Below are positions 36,174 to 45,899 of a stretch of 58,814 bases of DNA, piece by piece. Below the pieces are notes generated by a model. It was given only the letters and a program-made list of their open reading frames with translations, ran no database searches and was not told the DNA's origin. The DNA comes from Armatimonadetes bacterium UBA1398 (GTDB lineage: Bacteria > Armatimonadota > Zipacnadia > UBA1398). Numbering within the stretch: position 1 is the stretch's first letter; each line of letters opens with the position of its first letter. Location of the stretch: contig DBQI01000053.1 of the NCBI GenBank assembly GCA_002305165.1, positions 1 through 58,814 on the forward strand, written 5' to 3'. A program made the translations under genes and the position numbers.

Positions 36174-36962
36174 ATGGCAGCGGAAGCGGCTCGCGAATCA
36201 CACTTCGAGGACTACGTCGTCCGGACGCGCAAGCTCACGAGGATCTACCAGATGGGTGACACGGTGCTCCGCGCCCTCGATGGTGTCGATCTGGATATCA
36301 AACGGGGAGAGTACATCTCCATCATGGGGCCTTCGGGTTCGGGCAAGTCGACCCTGTTCAACATGGTCGGGGGGCTCGACAAGCCCACTGAGGGCACTGT
36401 CTTCATCAACGAGACGGACATGGCCCAGTTGGACGCCGCCGAGCTCGCGTGGATCCGCTGCCGCACTGTTGGCTACATATTCCAGACGTTCAACCTGATC
36501 CCCGTGATGACGGCCCTGGAGAACATCACGCTGCCGATGGTCTTCGCGGGAATGTCCACGGATGAGCAGCTCCAGCGCGGTCGAGCGCTGCTGGAGCGCG
36601 TGGGTCTTGGCGATCGATTGCACCACAGGCCGTCGGAGCTCTCCGGCGGTCAGCAGCAACGCGTGGCCATCGCGCGCGCCCTCGCGAACGATCCGGATAT
36701 CATCCTCGCCGACGAGCCCACGGCCAACCTGGACCTGCGCACAGGCAAGGAGATCATCGAACTCCTCCGCGAGATGAACGAGGAGCGGGGCGTCACCGTC
36801 ATTTCCGCCACCCATGACCTTCACATGATCGACATCAGCGACCGCATCGTGTGGGTCCGTGACGGCGCCATCGAGAAGATCGAGGACCGCGCTTCCATCG
36901 AACTCACCGTCGGGCAGGTGGACTGGGAGGAAGAGAGCGGCCAGGCAGAGGAGTCGGAGTAG
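36174..36962 (+). CDS. ABC transporter ATP-binding protein, LolD/MacB type
   Basis: 262 residues from the ATG at 36174 (AAGGA seven bases upstream). Walker A GPSGSGKST, Q-loop FQTFNLIPVMTALEN, signature LSGGQQQR, Walker B ILADEPTANLD, H-loop SATHD. The sequence fits the MacB/LolD/FtsE group, which drives FtsX-type permeases without moving substrate across the inner membrane. A C-terminal acidic tail of about 30 residues follows the core. Immediately downstream of the matching permease. Confidence 0.93.
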   Translation: MAAEAARESHFEDYVVRTRKLTRIYQMGDTVLRALDGVDLDIKRGEYISIMGPSGSGKSTLFNMVGGLDKPTEGTVFINETDMAQLDAAELAWIRCRTVGYIFQTFNLIPVMTALENITLPMVFAGMSTDEQLQRGRALLERVGLGDRLHHRPSELSGGQQQRVAIARALANDPDIILADEPTANLDLRTGKEIIELLREMNEERGVTVISATHDLHMIDISDRIVWVRDGAIEKIEDRASIELTVGQVDWEEESGQAEESE

Positions 36963-36996
36963 GGGCCCTCGCCTGAGGGCCGGAGAGGGACCCATC

Positions 36997-37845
36997 GTGA
37001 AGGCGTTTCCCGGAGGGCGGGTTCGCGGGGCGGAACTCGCCCTCCTTATTGCGATACTGACGGCTTGCGCCGAGGCCACCCCCCTTGTGCTCACTAGTGA
37101 TCCGGCAGGGGCGGCCGTTACGCTGAATGACCAAGATGTGGGTGTCACACCGGTGACGCTCACCATCGCCGACACCTTCGTGGGCGCGGCCAGGGTGGAG
37201 TTCATCCACGAGGGCTATGTGCCTCTTGTCGTGGAGGTGGTCATCAGTCCCGGCCAGCAGATCACCCTGAAGGGCGTGCTGACGAGCCTGCAGCATCTGG
37301 TCTCGGCTCCGACGGGAGGCGGCCCAACCGACCTGGGACCCAGCCAGGTCTCCAGTCAGGTGCAGGAGCAGGTGCGCCAGGCGGTTGTCCGCTTCCGAGC
37401 CGATTGCGGCGCGTGGCCCGCGGTGCTTAGCGACGTCTGCGCTCGTGGGCCCGAGAGCCTATCGCGGCTGTTCAACAGTGCCGGTGAAACCATTATCGCC
37501 GGTGGCTACCGTGGCCCGTACCTGGACTCCCTCCCTATCGACCCATCTACTGGCGGCGTGGACTGGCTATACGACAGCGCCACCGGCGAAGTCGTCTCCC
37601 GCGGGACCAGGCCCGCTGATGCGACGATGCCTCCGGCCACCCTCGGGTCCGGGGCGATCACCCTCGCGGAATGGGTTGGGTTGCTCGTGCAGGCAGCGGG
37701 CATCGTCGCTCAGGGCGAGGCTTCGGCTCCATCGATTCGGCCGGGACCCGCCGTCGATGGTGGCACCCCAGGGCTCTCACGACCCGGGGTTGTCGACCCC
37801 TCGCCAGCCGGGCCAGCCTTGGACTGGCGGCCTATCGGCGGTTAG
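36997..37845 (+). CDS. PEGA-domain lipoprotein with pseudopilin-like C-terminal region
   Basis: 282 residues from GTG at 36997, following GGAGAGGGA. Lipobox ILTAC near residue 26. Residues about 30-90 are a PEGA domain (TSDPAGAAVTLNDQDVGVTP). Residues about 120-200 resemble the globular part of type II secretion pseudopilins (VRQAVVRFRADCGAWP, GPYLDSLPIDPSTGG). The C-terminal tail is Pro/Gly-rich. Gap of 34 bases after the ATPase gene; probably the last gene of the envelope module. Function unknown; PEGA suggests cell-surface structure. Confidence 0.7.
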   Translation: MKAFPGGRVRGAELALLIAILTACAEATPLVLTSDPAGAAVTLNDQDVGVTPVTLTIADTFVGAARVEFIHEGYVPLVVEVVISPGQQITLKGVLTSLQHLVSAPTGGGPTDLGPSQVSSQVQEQVRQAVVRFRADCGAWPAVLSDVCARGPESLSRLFNSAGETIIAGGYRGPYLDSLPIDPSTGGVDWLYDSATGEVVSRGTRPADATMPPATLGSGAITLAEWVGLLVQAAGIVAQGEASAPSIRPGPAVDGGTPGLSRPGVVDPSPAGPALDWRPIGG

Positions 37846-37887
37846 GTTCGCCGGCACAACGTCTCAGATACCCCGGAGGTGCTCTCC

Positions 37888-40824
37888 ATGAGACACGTCC
37901 TCCCCGCTCTGCTCCTCTGTGTGTGGCCGGCGATTGCGCAGATCGCCGTCGAGCCTGGGACGGAGGTCGCCTTGAGCCCCGATGATACCCTCGACGCAGT
38001 GATAGCCAAGGCAGCGCGGGTGACGCCGAGCCAGCGCCAACTAGCGTGGCAACGCTTGGAGTTCACCTGCTTCATCCACTTCGGGATGAACACGTTCACC
38101 AACCGTGAGTGGGGCGATGGAACCGAGGACCCGGCCCTGTTCAACCCCACGGCGTTCGACGCGGACCAGTGGGCGGGGGCCTGCGTGGACGCCGGCATGA
38201 CGGAGCTCATCCTCACCGCGAAGCACCATGATGGCTTCTGTCTCTGGCCCAGCGACTACACGGACCACTCGGTAGCGAGCAGCCCCTGGCGCGGCGGTGA
38301 GGGCGATGTGGTGCGGGAGGTCTCGGAGGCCTGCCGCAGGCACGGGCTTAGGTTCGGCATCTACCTGTCCCCATGGGACCGCCATGAGGCGTCGTACGGA
38401 GATTCAGCACGCTACAACGAGTACTTCCGCAACCAGTTGCGGGAGCTGCTCGGCAACTACGGCGAGGTCAGCGAGGTCTGGTTCGACGGCGCCTGCGGAG
38501 AGGGACCCAACGGCAAGCGGCAGGAGTACGACTGGGACAGCTACTACGAGGTGATCAGGGAGCTCCAGCCAGGTGCGGTCATCTCCATCGTCGGTCCGGA
38601 TGTGCGTTGGTGCGGCAATGAAGCCGGCCATACCCGGGCCAGCGAGTGGAGTGTGATCCCCGGCGGAGTAGACCACACTGCGGAGGATCTAGGCAGCAGA
38701 GACGTCCTGCGCCAGGCGGCGGAGCGAGGGGCGTCCCTGAGGTGGTTCCCAGCCCAGGTGAACACGTCGATCCGGCCAGGATGGTTCTACCACCCCGAGG
38801 AGGACGACCGGGTCAAGTCACTGGACCATCTCCTCGACATCTACTACGGCTCAGTGGGCGGCAATGCCCAGTTCCTCCTGAACCTGCCCCCGGATCCGCG
38901 CGGCCTCATCCACGAGGCTGACGTCGCTCGGCTGCGTGAGCTGGGCCAGGTGCTGGGGGCAACATTCAGAGAGAACCTGGCCTCCGACGCCGTAGTGAGC
39001 GCCAGCGCCTCCGCCGCCGGCCATGCTCCCGAGAGCATCCTCGATGGCGAGGCGGCGACGTACTGGACGGCCGACAACGGCGTGACCAACCCGATGCTGG
39101 AGGTGACGCTCCCCGCTGCGCGCAGCTTCGATCGTGCCATGCTTCAGGAGCATATCCAGTCGGGGCAGCGGATCGAGGAGTTCGCCCTGGATGCCATGCT
39201 TGGCGGCGAGTGGCAGCAGATCGCCTCCGCTACCACAGTGGGCTACAAGCGGCTTGTTCGCTTCGAGCCCGTGACCACGGATCGTGTGCGCCTGCGCATC
39301 CTCTCCAGCCGCCTCGCCCCCACACTGGCGAGCTTCGGCCTCTTCCTCTCGCCGACCCTGCTACGAGCGCCCGAGATCTCGCGCGACGCGGCCGGCATGG
39401 TCTCCATATCAGGGCCTGAGGGCGCGGAGGTACGTTACTGGGTGAACGGCGGCCGGTCGAGCCGCTACACCGGCCCCTTCCCTCTGCCGGCGGGAGGCAG
39501 AGTTGATGCTCTCGCGGTGCCACCGGAGGGGAAGACCGTCGCTATCGCGAGTTCCCTCACCACACACCGCGAGTTCGGATATGCGAAGGCCGGCTGGACC
39601 GTGGTGGGCGTGGACAGTGAGGAGGAGCCGGAGGCGGGCGCCCGCCAAGCGATCGACGATGATCCCGCGACCTTTTGGCACACGGCGCCCAGTGAGAGCG
39701 CCGGCCACCCGCACTCCATCACCATCGATTTCGGCGCCGTCGTGGAGATCGCCGGGCTGACATACCTGCCGAGACAGGATGGCGCGGATGGCGGCATCGC
39801 TACCCGTTGCGAGTGGTACCTGAGCGCCGACGGGGAAGAGTGGGGCGACCCAGCGGCGGAATCCACCTTCGACAACATCAGGAGCAACCCCATCGAGCAG
39901 AGGGTCGGGCTGGAGGCGCCGCGTGAGGCGCGGTACGTGCGCATGGTCGTCCTGGAGACCGTCGAGGGCCGGCCGTGGGCATCAGCGGCGGAGATCGGAG
40001 TTCTGCCGGTCCTGCCGGAGCGAAAGCCTGAAAGGGCCGTCCCGACGGAGTGGGTCGACTATGCGATCGAGCCCGGCGCCGCGCTCCGCTCCTCGGAGTT
40101 GCTACCTCTCTCAGACCAGGCTAATGCTGGCGGGTGGGTTCCGTACGAGCCCATGTGGGATGAGTTCGAGGGCTATGCGCTGAACCGCGCCAAGTGGCAT
40201 GACCACAACCCGGGGTGGCTGGGCCGCGAGCCCTCCTTCTTCTGGACGGAGAACGTCTGGCAGTCCGAGGGGCAACTGCACCTGGCCATGAGGGCGCAGG
40301 AGGCGCCTGAGATGCCCGAGGGCTACCACACATTCACCTCGGCCGCGGTCCAGAGTGTGGGCCGTGTGCGCTACGGGTACTTCGAGGTTCGGGCGCGCGC
40401 CATGGACTCTCACGGGTCAAGCGCCTTCTGGTTCTACGACAGCACACCCGACTGGTGGACGGAGATCGACGTGTTCGAGATCGGCGGCGGCGCGCCGGGC
40501 TTCGAGCGCCAGTTGTTCATGACCCTCCACGAGTTCCACACCCCAGCGTACAACGGACTGTGGAGCGTCGGCGGCATCTACCATGCGCCCGCCAACCTGG
40601 CCGATGACTGGCACGTCTACGGGCTCGAGTGGGACGAGGAGCGCCTCCGGTTCTACTTCGACGGCAAGCTGGTCCGCGAAGGACCCAACACCCACTGGCA
40701 CCAGCCCCTGACGATGAACTTCGACAGCGAGACGATGCCCGACTGGTTCGGCCTGCCGAACCCCGAGGAGCTCCCATCGGTCTACAGCATCGACTACGTG
40801 CGCTCATGGAAGCGAGGGGAGTAG
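37888..40824 (+). CDS. Secreted GH29 fucosidase / discoidin-like / GH16 fusion enzyme
   Basis: 978 residues from the ATG at 37888 (GGAGG eight bases upstream), signal peptide ending near AIAQ. GH29 domain (about 35-370): FIHFGMNTFTNREWG, TAKHHDGFCLW, VWFDGACGEG with nucleophile D200. A discoidin-like region at about 375-490 (ESILDGEAATYWTAD) is followed by a CHB_HEX-type piece and a second F5/8-type module at about 590-710 (AIDDDPATFWHT). The C-terminal GH16 domain (about 735-978) has the E-x-D-x-x-E active site WWTEIDVFEIGG (E859, D861, E864), and its C-terminal part looks agarase/porphyranase-like. Two hydrolases on one chain suggest a fucosylated, galactan-type substrate. Convergent with the next gene, 15 bases away. 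Confidence 0.88.
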   Translation: MRHVLPALLLCVWPAIAQIAVEPGTEVALSPDDTLDAVIAKAARVTPSQRQLAWQRLEFTCFIHFGMNTFTNREWGDGTEDPALFNPTAFDADQWAGACVDAGMTELILTAKHHDGFCLWPSDYTDHSVASSPWRGGEGDVVREVSEACRRHGLRFGIYLSPWDRHEASYGDSARYNEYFRNQLRELLGNYGEVSEVWFDGACGEGPNGKRQEYDWDSYYEVIRELQPGAVISIVGPDVRWCGNEAGHTRASEWSVIPGGVDHTAEDLGSRDVLRQAAERGASLRWFPAQVNTSIRPGWFYHPEEDDRVKSLDHLLDIYYGSVGGNAQFLLNLPPDPRGLIHEADVARLRELGQVLGATFRENLASDAVVSASASAAGHAPESILDGEAATYWTADNGVTNPMLEVTLPAARSFDRAMLQEHIQSGQRIEEFALDAMLGGEWQQIASATTVGYKRLVRFEPVTTDRVRLRILSSRLAPTLASFGLFLSPTLLRAPEISRDAAGMVSISGPEGAEVRYWVNGGRSSRYTGPFPLPAGGRVDALAVPPEGKTVAIASSLTTHREFGYAKAGWTVVGVDSEEEPEAGARQAIDDDPATFWHTAPSESAGHPHSITIDFGAVVEIAGLTYLPRQDGADGGIATRCEWYLSADGEEWGDPAAESTFDNIRSNPIEQRVGLEAPREARYVRMVVLETVEGRPWASAAEIGVLPVLPERKPERAVPTEWVDYAIEPGAALRSSELLPLSDQANAGGWVPYEPMWDEFEGYALNRAKWHDHNPGWLGREPSFFWTENVWQSEGQLHLAMRAQEAPEMPEGYHTFTSAAVQSVGRVRYGYFEVRARAMDSHGSSAFWFYDSTPDWWTEIDVFEIGGGAPGFERQLFMTLHEFHTPAYNGLWSVGGIYHAPANLADDWHVYGLEWDEERLRFYFDGKLVREGPNTHWHQPLTMNFDSETMPDWFGLPNPEELPSVYSIDYVRSWKRGE

Positions 40825-40839
40825 CTGGCTCCCTTCACT

Positions 40840-43800
40840 TCAATCGACCTCGAAGACGTCGAAGGTGACGCCTCCCCGGTGTCTCTCGCCCGCGAAGACG
40901 CCGTGCTCCAGTCGGGTTGTCATCTCGGTGTGACGCGTCGCCACGAGATCCGAGAACTCCACCTCGCCCTGAAGCCACTCGCCTCCGCGGGCCGGTCCGA
41001 TCTCCAGGGCAATCTCATCCATCTCGACCTGGATGCGGACCGCCATGCGAACATGCTTCCACTCATCCGTAATGGGCGCCCGGAGGCGGTGCTGCGGTAG
41101 CTCGATGCCGCGGTGATACAGCCGCAGTTCGAGAGCCTCATCCCCGCTCGCGCCGCGCGCCATGCAGGAGAACTCCACGAGGTTGCCCGCCGCAACCTGT
41201 GTCAGCGGGCCTAGGGCCAAGGGTTGGCCGACGAACGTCCCGGCATCGGCTTGGACGAGGGGTGTCACGGCCACGTGGGCGCGGAATGGGACCAGATACA
41301 CAGCGCCGGTCCACGAACCATCCTCTCTGATGCTCTTGATCAGGCCCGTTCGCCCCTCACCCGTGCCGAGGCTGACCACATCGTAGGCCTCCTCCCCGAT
41401 GGCGACGGGGCGAACCTGGCCCGTGCCGCCGGTCACCCCAGGTCTGGGCTGGTCCTCCGCGACGAGGGCCTGGAGGGCCTCGGTGAGGGCCGCATTGAAG
41501 CCCTGGTCATGGCCTTCGGGCCATACCATGCAGTGGATGAACTGGATGCCGTGATCTCGCATGTAGCGCAGTTGTGCCAGCGCCTGCTGCGAGTCCGGGG
41601 TGAGGGACTGGTATTCGCCGACGAGCACGGAGTCGAAGCCCGAGCTGTGGGCGCCCTGAACCACGTTGTGCTCATCGCCGTACCAAACGCCGTAACGCGT
41701 GAACCCATAGCCGACGCCCGCGTTCAGCATCCAGTCGATCGGTGTCACGCGCTGGGCGGGCTCGCTGAAGGCCGTCAGGCTCGAGATGGCGTACAGATCG
41801 GGGATCTGATGGCATTTGATGGCCTCGGGCGGGAAGCCCGCTAGCAGCGCCTCGCGGTAGGTCCCCGCTACGACCCGGTAGATCACGTAGTCCATGTACC
41901 TCATCCACGCCATGTAGTAGGCGTTCTGCGATGAGTACTCATCCCACTCGCCGCGACCGAGGTTCCTTGGGGCGTCGAAAGCCTGGTCGGTGAACTCCGT
42001 GCCGAAGAGGGCATTCACCGTTTCCAAGTCGCCATAGAGGCTCACGAGATAGCGGTAGAAGCCGCGAATCATGTTCGGGTTGTAGTCGCCGTGGGTGTCC
42101 GGGCTCTCGGCGTTGATCTCCATCTCGTGGTTGGGTTCAACGGCTACGAAATGCTCCGGGTCCTGGCGGAACCGCTCGACCAACCCCTTCAGGAACGCGC
42201 GTTGAGGGTAGGTGTAGAGCGACTCGATGGGCGCGACTCCGGGCGCGTAGCTCCCCGTGACGAAGGCATCGGTCTGTCCGAACTCGCCGTAGGTGCCGAT
42301 CCGGTTCTCCCGATCGACCAGAACGTACGCGGGGAGACCCGTCTCGGGATCCGTAGCCTCGGCCCACTTGCGGGCCCTGCCGTAGAACCAACGGTGAGTG
42401 AAACACGGCTCCCAGCAGGTCGGGTTGGGCCGATCATATGCCGAGAGCATGCCCCGGATAGTTGGCTGCATCGCCTCGCCGGCCCAGTAGTCAGGCTCCG
42501 TCCTGCTGAAGTCGGGGTCCTCGACGACGGGACTTGCGAAATCGAGGCGCAGGTGCTGGAACTCCGCGTGCTTCGTGTAGCGGCCCTCGCCGGCCTGGCC
42601 GTACATCCCGCTCGGAGTGAACCAGAAGACGTTCTCCCGCGCCCCCACGTTGATGGAACGAACCGCAGCTCCGTCCACACGCTGGAGGGTGGAGAGGTTG
42701 GGGTCCGCGCCGGTAACGGCGAACGAGCGGCCGTCCGCCAGCGGGTAGACGCCACCTGAACGCCGACCGATGCCCAAGGCCAGCGGAGTCGCCTCGCCTG
42801 TCCTCGGATCGACTCGGGCGGCCATGCCGGCGGCCGGCAGCGTGAACACCGCATCGTCCTGAGCCCGTACACCCGGGACGGCGGTCACCGTGACAGGGCC
42901 CGCCATCTCCTCGACCGACAGGGCGCCTGCGAGCAGCCTCTCGCCCTGTAATGAGTACGCCGCGTAGGGGATGTCCTCGCCCTCTCCTATGCGCGAGGCG
43001 ACGAGGACCGCCTCGGCTCCATCGGGCCCGAACGCCCCGGTGGCGATGGAGAAGGGAGGCTCGATGCCCTCCACTGGGACCTCCCGGACTAGGTTGCCGT
43101 GTGGCGTGAAGACGCGGAAGGTGCGCACATCCACGTCGCCGATGGGGGTGGCTACGATGACCGGCTCGCCGTTGGCGCCGCCGGCCACCTCGACCTGCAC
43201 TCCCCCCGTCACTTCCGGCGGGTATGCGAGGAACTGGGCTTCGGCCAGACCGTAACGATTGAAGACGCGGACCACGGTCTGGTTGCCGGCGAAGTCGCCC
43301 TGTCCGGCGACGATCGGTGGACCGAGCTCCACCGACGGCGGGACCTCGCCCATAGCCTCTTCTACCAGGGTCACCAGGTCCAGGTCCCGGCCCACGACGG
43401 CGGTCGCGGCGATACCGGATGCGCTCGTCCTTACGTGGCTCGCAGCCATCTCATCCCCGTCCATCGTGATGTTGGCCGGCGCCACAAGATGCTCAGCAAC
43501 CTGCGCCCGAACCCGCTCCAACTCCATCTCGGCGATCCTCTCTGCCTCTCGCTTGGCCTGCTCCTCGTCGGCAGTCAGCCCACGAAGCCGCACATTACGG
43601 ATCAGCACGACGGCCTCGGGGTCGTTCCCTGGGTCCAGCCGGAACTCGTGGATGGTCTCCCGCCACGTGGGGACCGTCGACAGGTCGAGCGCGAAGGCCG
43701 TCCAGTCGGCTGCCGGTGGCACGGGGCCTTGGCTCACCACCGTGTGGTTCCCCATCGGGGGGCCGAAGTAGACGGCGAAGCTGTCCAGGCCTTCGGGGCA

Positions 43801-44046
43801 CACGTATTCGAACCCGATGACGTGCATCTCGGCATGATCGAACGCCTCCGGGGCTCCTTCGAGGACCACCCATGGATCGGGGCCATTCATTGTGAGGCGA
43901 TAGGTGTCTGGCCCGATCCGCGCGACATCGAGGCTGTTGGTGGGACCTGTGGGGGTGAGAGGCGCCTCATCGCCTTGGGCCAAGACGTAGCCGGCCGCAA
44001 ACAGCAGGGCGCTGATAGATAACACGGGCCGAAGTCCTCGGGGCAT
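40840..44046 (-). CDS. Giant secreted GH42-like TIM-barrel protein with N-terminal accessory domains
   Basis: 1068 residues, start ATG at 44046 with GAAGGGA eight bases upstream, signal peptide ending near VLAQ. Residues about 30-160 look like a beta-sandwich carbohydrate-binding domain, about 160-190 a short coiled coil (EEQAKREAERIAEMELERV), and about 240-480 a beta-rich region. A barrel from about 500 has GH42/clan GH-A flavour (VAVEPNHEMEINAESPDTHGD, FYRYLVSLYGDLETVNALFG). The C-terminal part is another beta-sandwich. E in EPNHE is a candidate acid/base. Exact family not recognised; it could be a new glycosidase family. Confidence 0.65.
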   Translation of the reverse strand: MPRGLRPVLSISALLFAAGYVLAQGDEAPLTPTGPTNSLDVARIGPDTYRLTMNGPDPWVVLEGAPEAFDHAEMHVIGFEYVCPEGLDSFAVYFGPPMGNHTVVSQGPVPPAADWTAFALDLSTVPTWRETIHEFRLDPGNDPEAVVLIRNVRLRGLTADEEQAKREAERIAEMELERVRAQVAEHLVAPANITMDGDEMAASHVRTSASGIAATAVVGRDLDLVTLVEEAMGEVPPSVELGPPIVAGQGDFAGNQTVVRVFNRYGLAEAQFLAYPPEVTGGVQVEVAGGANGEPVIVATPIGDVDVRTFRVFTPHGNLVREVPVEGIEPPFSIATGAFGPDGAEAVLVASRIGEGEDIPYAAYSLQGERLLAGALSVEEMAGPVTVTAVPGVRAQDDAVFTLPAAGMAARVDPRTGEATPLALGIGRRSGGVYPLADGRSFAVTGADPNLSTLQRVDGAAVRSINVGARENVFWFTPSGMYGQAGEGRYTKHAEFQHLRLDFASPVVEDPDFSRTEPDYWAGEAMQPTIRGMLSAYDRPNPTCWEPCFTHRWFYGRARKWAEATDPETGLPAYVLVDRENRIGTYGEFGQTDAFVTGSYAPGVAPIESLYTYPQRAFLKGLVERFRQDPEHFVAVEPNHEMEINAESPDTHGDYNPNMIRGFYRYLVSLYGDLETVNALFGTEFTDQAFDAPRNLGRGEWDEYSSQNAYYMAWMRYMDYVIYRVVAGTYREALLAGFPPEAIKCHQIPDLYAISSLTAFSEPAQRVTPIDWMLNAGVGYGFTRYGVWYGDEHNVVQGAHSSGFDSVLVGEYQSLTPDSQQALAQLRYMRDHGIQFIHCMVWPEGHDQGFNAALTEALQALVAEDQPRPGVTGGTGQVRPVAIGEEAYDVVSLGTGEGRTGLIKSIREDGSWTGAVYLVPFRAHVAVTPLVQADAGTFVGQPLALGPLTQVAAGNLVEFSCMARGASGDEALELRLYHRGIELPQHRLRAPITDEWKHVRMAVRIQVEMDEIALEIGPARGGEWLQGEVEFSDLVATRHTEMTTRLEHGVFAGERHRGGVTFDVFEVD

Positions 44047-44192
44047 GTGCGTGTTCCCTTCATGGCAGCTTCGTCAGCCAGGGTTCCCACTCATCACGGA
44101 GTCCACCTTGCCCGCAGTGGCTCGGCAGGAGGAATCAGGGAGCGGTGTGAGCAACCCGTTGGAGCAGTCGCATGCGCTGTGGGAGGTTCGCT

Positions 44193-45899
44193 ATGACACT
44201 CGGTTGGATGATCGTGTTCGCGGTCGTGGCGCCGCCGGCCGTCGTCTTGGAGGGAAGCGCCTTCTCCGGAGGGGCGGCCAGCCTGTACGGAAGCCATCAG
44301 TACGGCTGTGACGGAGTGGGCTATGTCTACTCTGCGGCTACTGCGCCACACGACGTCATGTCGGTCACCTTCGACCTACCGGAGTTGCGGGACGACGATA
44401 TGCTGTATCTGGCCGCGATGGATGACGACGCCGCGTCCCGCTGCGCCATCGAGATCACTCTGAACGGAGTCACGCTGCATCGAGGCGCCAGCAACTTCCC
44501 TGACGGCCGCTGGATGGTCCGGCGGATGCGGCTCCCCTCGGGCACGCTCCGGTCGACCGCGAACGAACTGATCATCCGATGCCTGGAGGAGGAAGGCGTC
44601 GTCGGTATGCCCCCATGGTTCATGGTCGCCTACGCGGCCATCGCCGACGGCGGCTGGGAGGCGCCGGATCTCGCCGACACCCAGAGCCTCCATATCGAGC
44701 TTCCGAGGGAACTGGCCCCTCTGCCGACACCCCTGCGCCCTGGTGACTCGCCGGGCTTCCCTCTACGAGGCACCAAGGGCTGGCGGTGGACGACGGAGCA
44801 GTATCTCGCCGAGATTCCCATCCTCGCGGCCTACGGCGGCAACTACCTGATGAACTGCTATACCTCCGTGTTCAGCCACTTCCCCGAGTTCCACAACGAG
44901 TGGTGGCGGCCCCTGGGAGCCGAGCGCAAGGCCGGACTCATACGGGTGATCGAGAGTTGCCGTCGTCACGGCATCACCTTCTGCTTCGCCCTACATCCCC
45001 AGTTCGCATCGCCCCGACCGCTGGACCCCGAGAGCGACGCTGACTTCCATCTCATGTGGCAACACTACGCCTGGGCTCAGCGGCAAGGGGTGCGCTGGTT
45101 CAACCTCTCCCTCGATGACGTGACATGGGGAGACGCCGGCCCTGCGGTGGGCGGCTGTCGGCACGGGAAACTCGCCACCCGGCTCCTGCTGAGACTCCGT
45201 GAGCGAGACGCCGAGGCCCAACTGAGCTTTGTTCCCGTAGCCTACTGGGGGGATGGCACGAGCCCCGATCATCGGGCCTATCTGGAGGCCTTGGGCGAGG
45301 CGTTGCATCCGGACGTCTATCTGTTCTGGACCGGTGACGGCGTCGTCATATCCCGGATAACGCGCAGGGCCGCCGAGAGCTACCGCGCAGTGGTGAAGCA
45401 CCGCCTGCTACTGTGGGACAACTACCCGGTCAACGATGCATGGCACGCCCTGCACTTGGGACCCGTCATCGGCCGTGCCCCGGACCTCTGCGAGGTGGTC
45501 GATGGGTACATGAGCAACCCCATGTGCGAGGAGAGTGAGGCGAACCGGATCCCGCTGCTGACCTGCCTCGACTACGCCTACAATCCGAGTGACTACGACC
45601 CCGACCGCTCCATCGGCCAGGCCATCGCTCACCTTGCGTCATCGCCCGTAGAGAGACATGTGCTGGCGCAGCTCGCGGAGACCTATCCGGGCATGTTGCT
45701 CACAGGAGGAGGCACGGGCACGAACAGCCTGCGCGACCGGTTCTCCCGGGCGACCTCCCCGGCCGAGGCGGCGGATATCCTCAGGCGGGCGCGCGGTCTG
45801 CTACGCGCAATGCGGCGCGAGTTGCCGAATCAGTACGTGCCCGCCCGACGAGTCCTCGAAGCCGACGTCGCCTGGATGGAGGAGGGGCTGACCCCTTAG
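44193..45899 (+). CDS. Secreted beta-N-acetylhexosaminidase-like protein (GH84 type)
   Basis: 568 residues from the ATG at 44193 (GGGAGG six bases upstream); ATG at 44172 is less likely. Signal peptide MTLGWMIVFAVVAPPAVV. N-terminal beta domain (to about 165), then a TIM barrel. The GH84 pair of aspartates is D308-D309 in FNLSLDDVTW; other family marks are LFWTGDGVV, LLWDNYPVND, LHLGPVIGR and TCLDYAYNPSDYDP. GH84 enzymes cleave beta-linked GlcNAc by substrate-assisted catalysis. Its stop codon interlocks in four bases with that of the convergent gene. Confidence 0.85.
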   Translation: MTLGWMIVFAVVAPPAVVLEGSAFSGGAASLYGSHQYGCDGVGYVYSAATAPHDVMSVTFDLPELRDDDMLYLAAMDDDAASRCAIEITLNGVTLHRGASNFPDGRWMVRRMRLPSGTLRSTANELIIRCLEEEGVVGMPPWFMVAYAAIADGGWEAPDLADTQSLHIELPRELAPLPTPLRPGDSPGFPLRGTKGWRWTTEQYLAEIPILAAYGGNYLMNCYTSVFSHFPEFHNEWWRPLGAERKAGLIRVIESCRRHGITFCFALHPQFASPRPLDPESDADFHLMWQHYAWAQRQGVRWFNLSLDDVTWGDAGPAVGGCRHGKLATRLLLRLRERDAEAQLSFVPVAYWGDGTSPDHRAYLEALGEALHPDVYLFWTGDGVVISRITRRAAESYRAVVKHRLLLWDNYPVNDAWHALHLGPVIGRAPDLCEVVDGYMSNPMCEESEANRIPLLTCLDYAYNPSDYDPDRSIGQAIAHLASSPVERHVLAQLAETYPGMLLTGGGTGTNSLRDRFSRATSPAEAADILRRARGLLRAMRRELPNQYVPARRVLEADVAWMEEGLTP

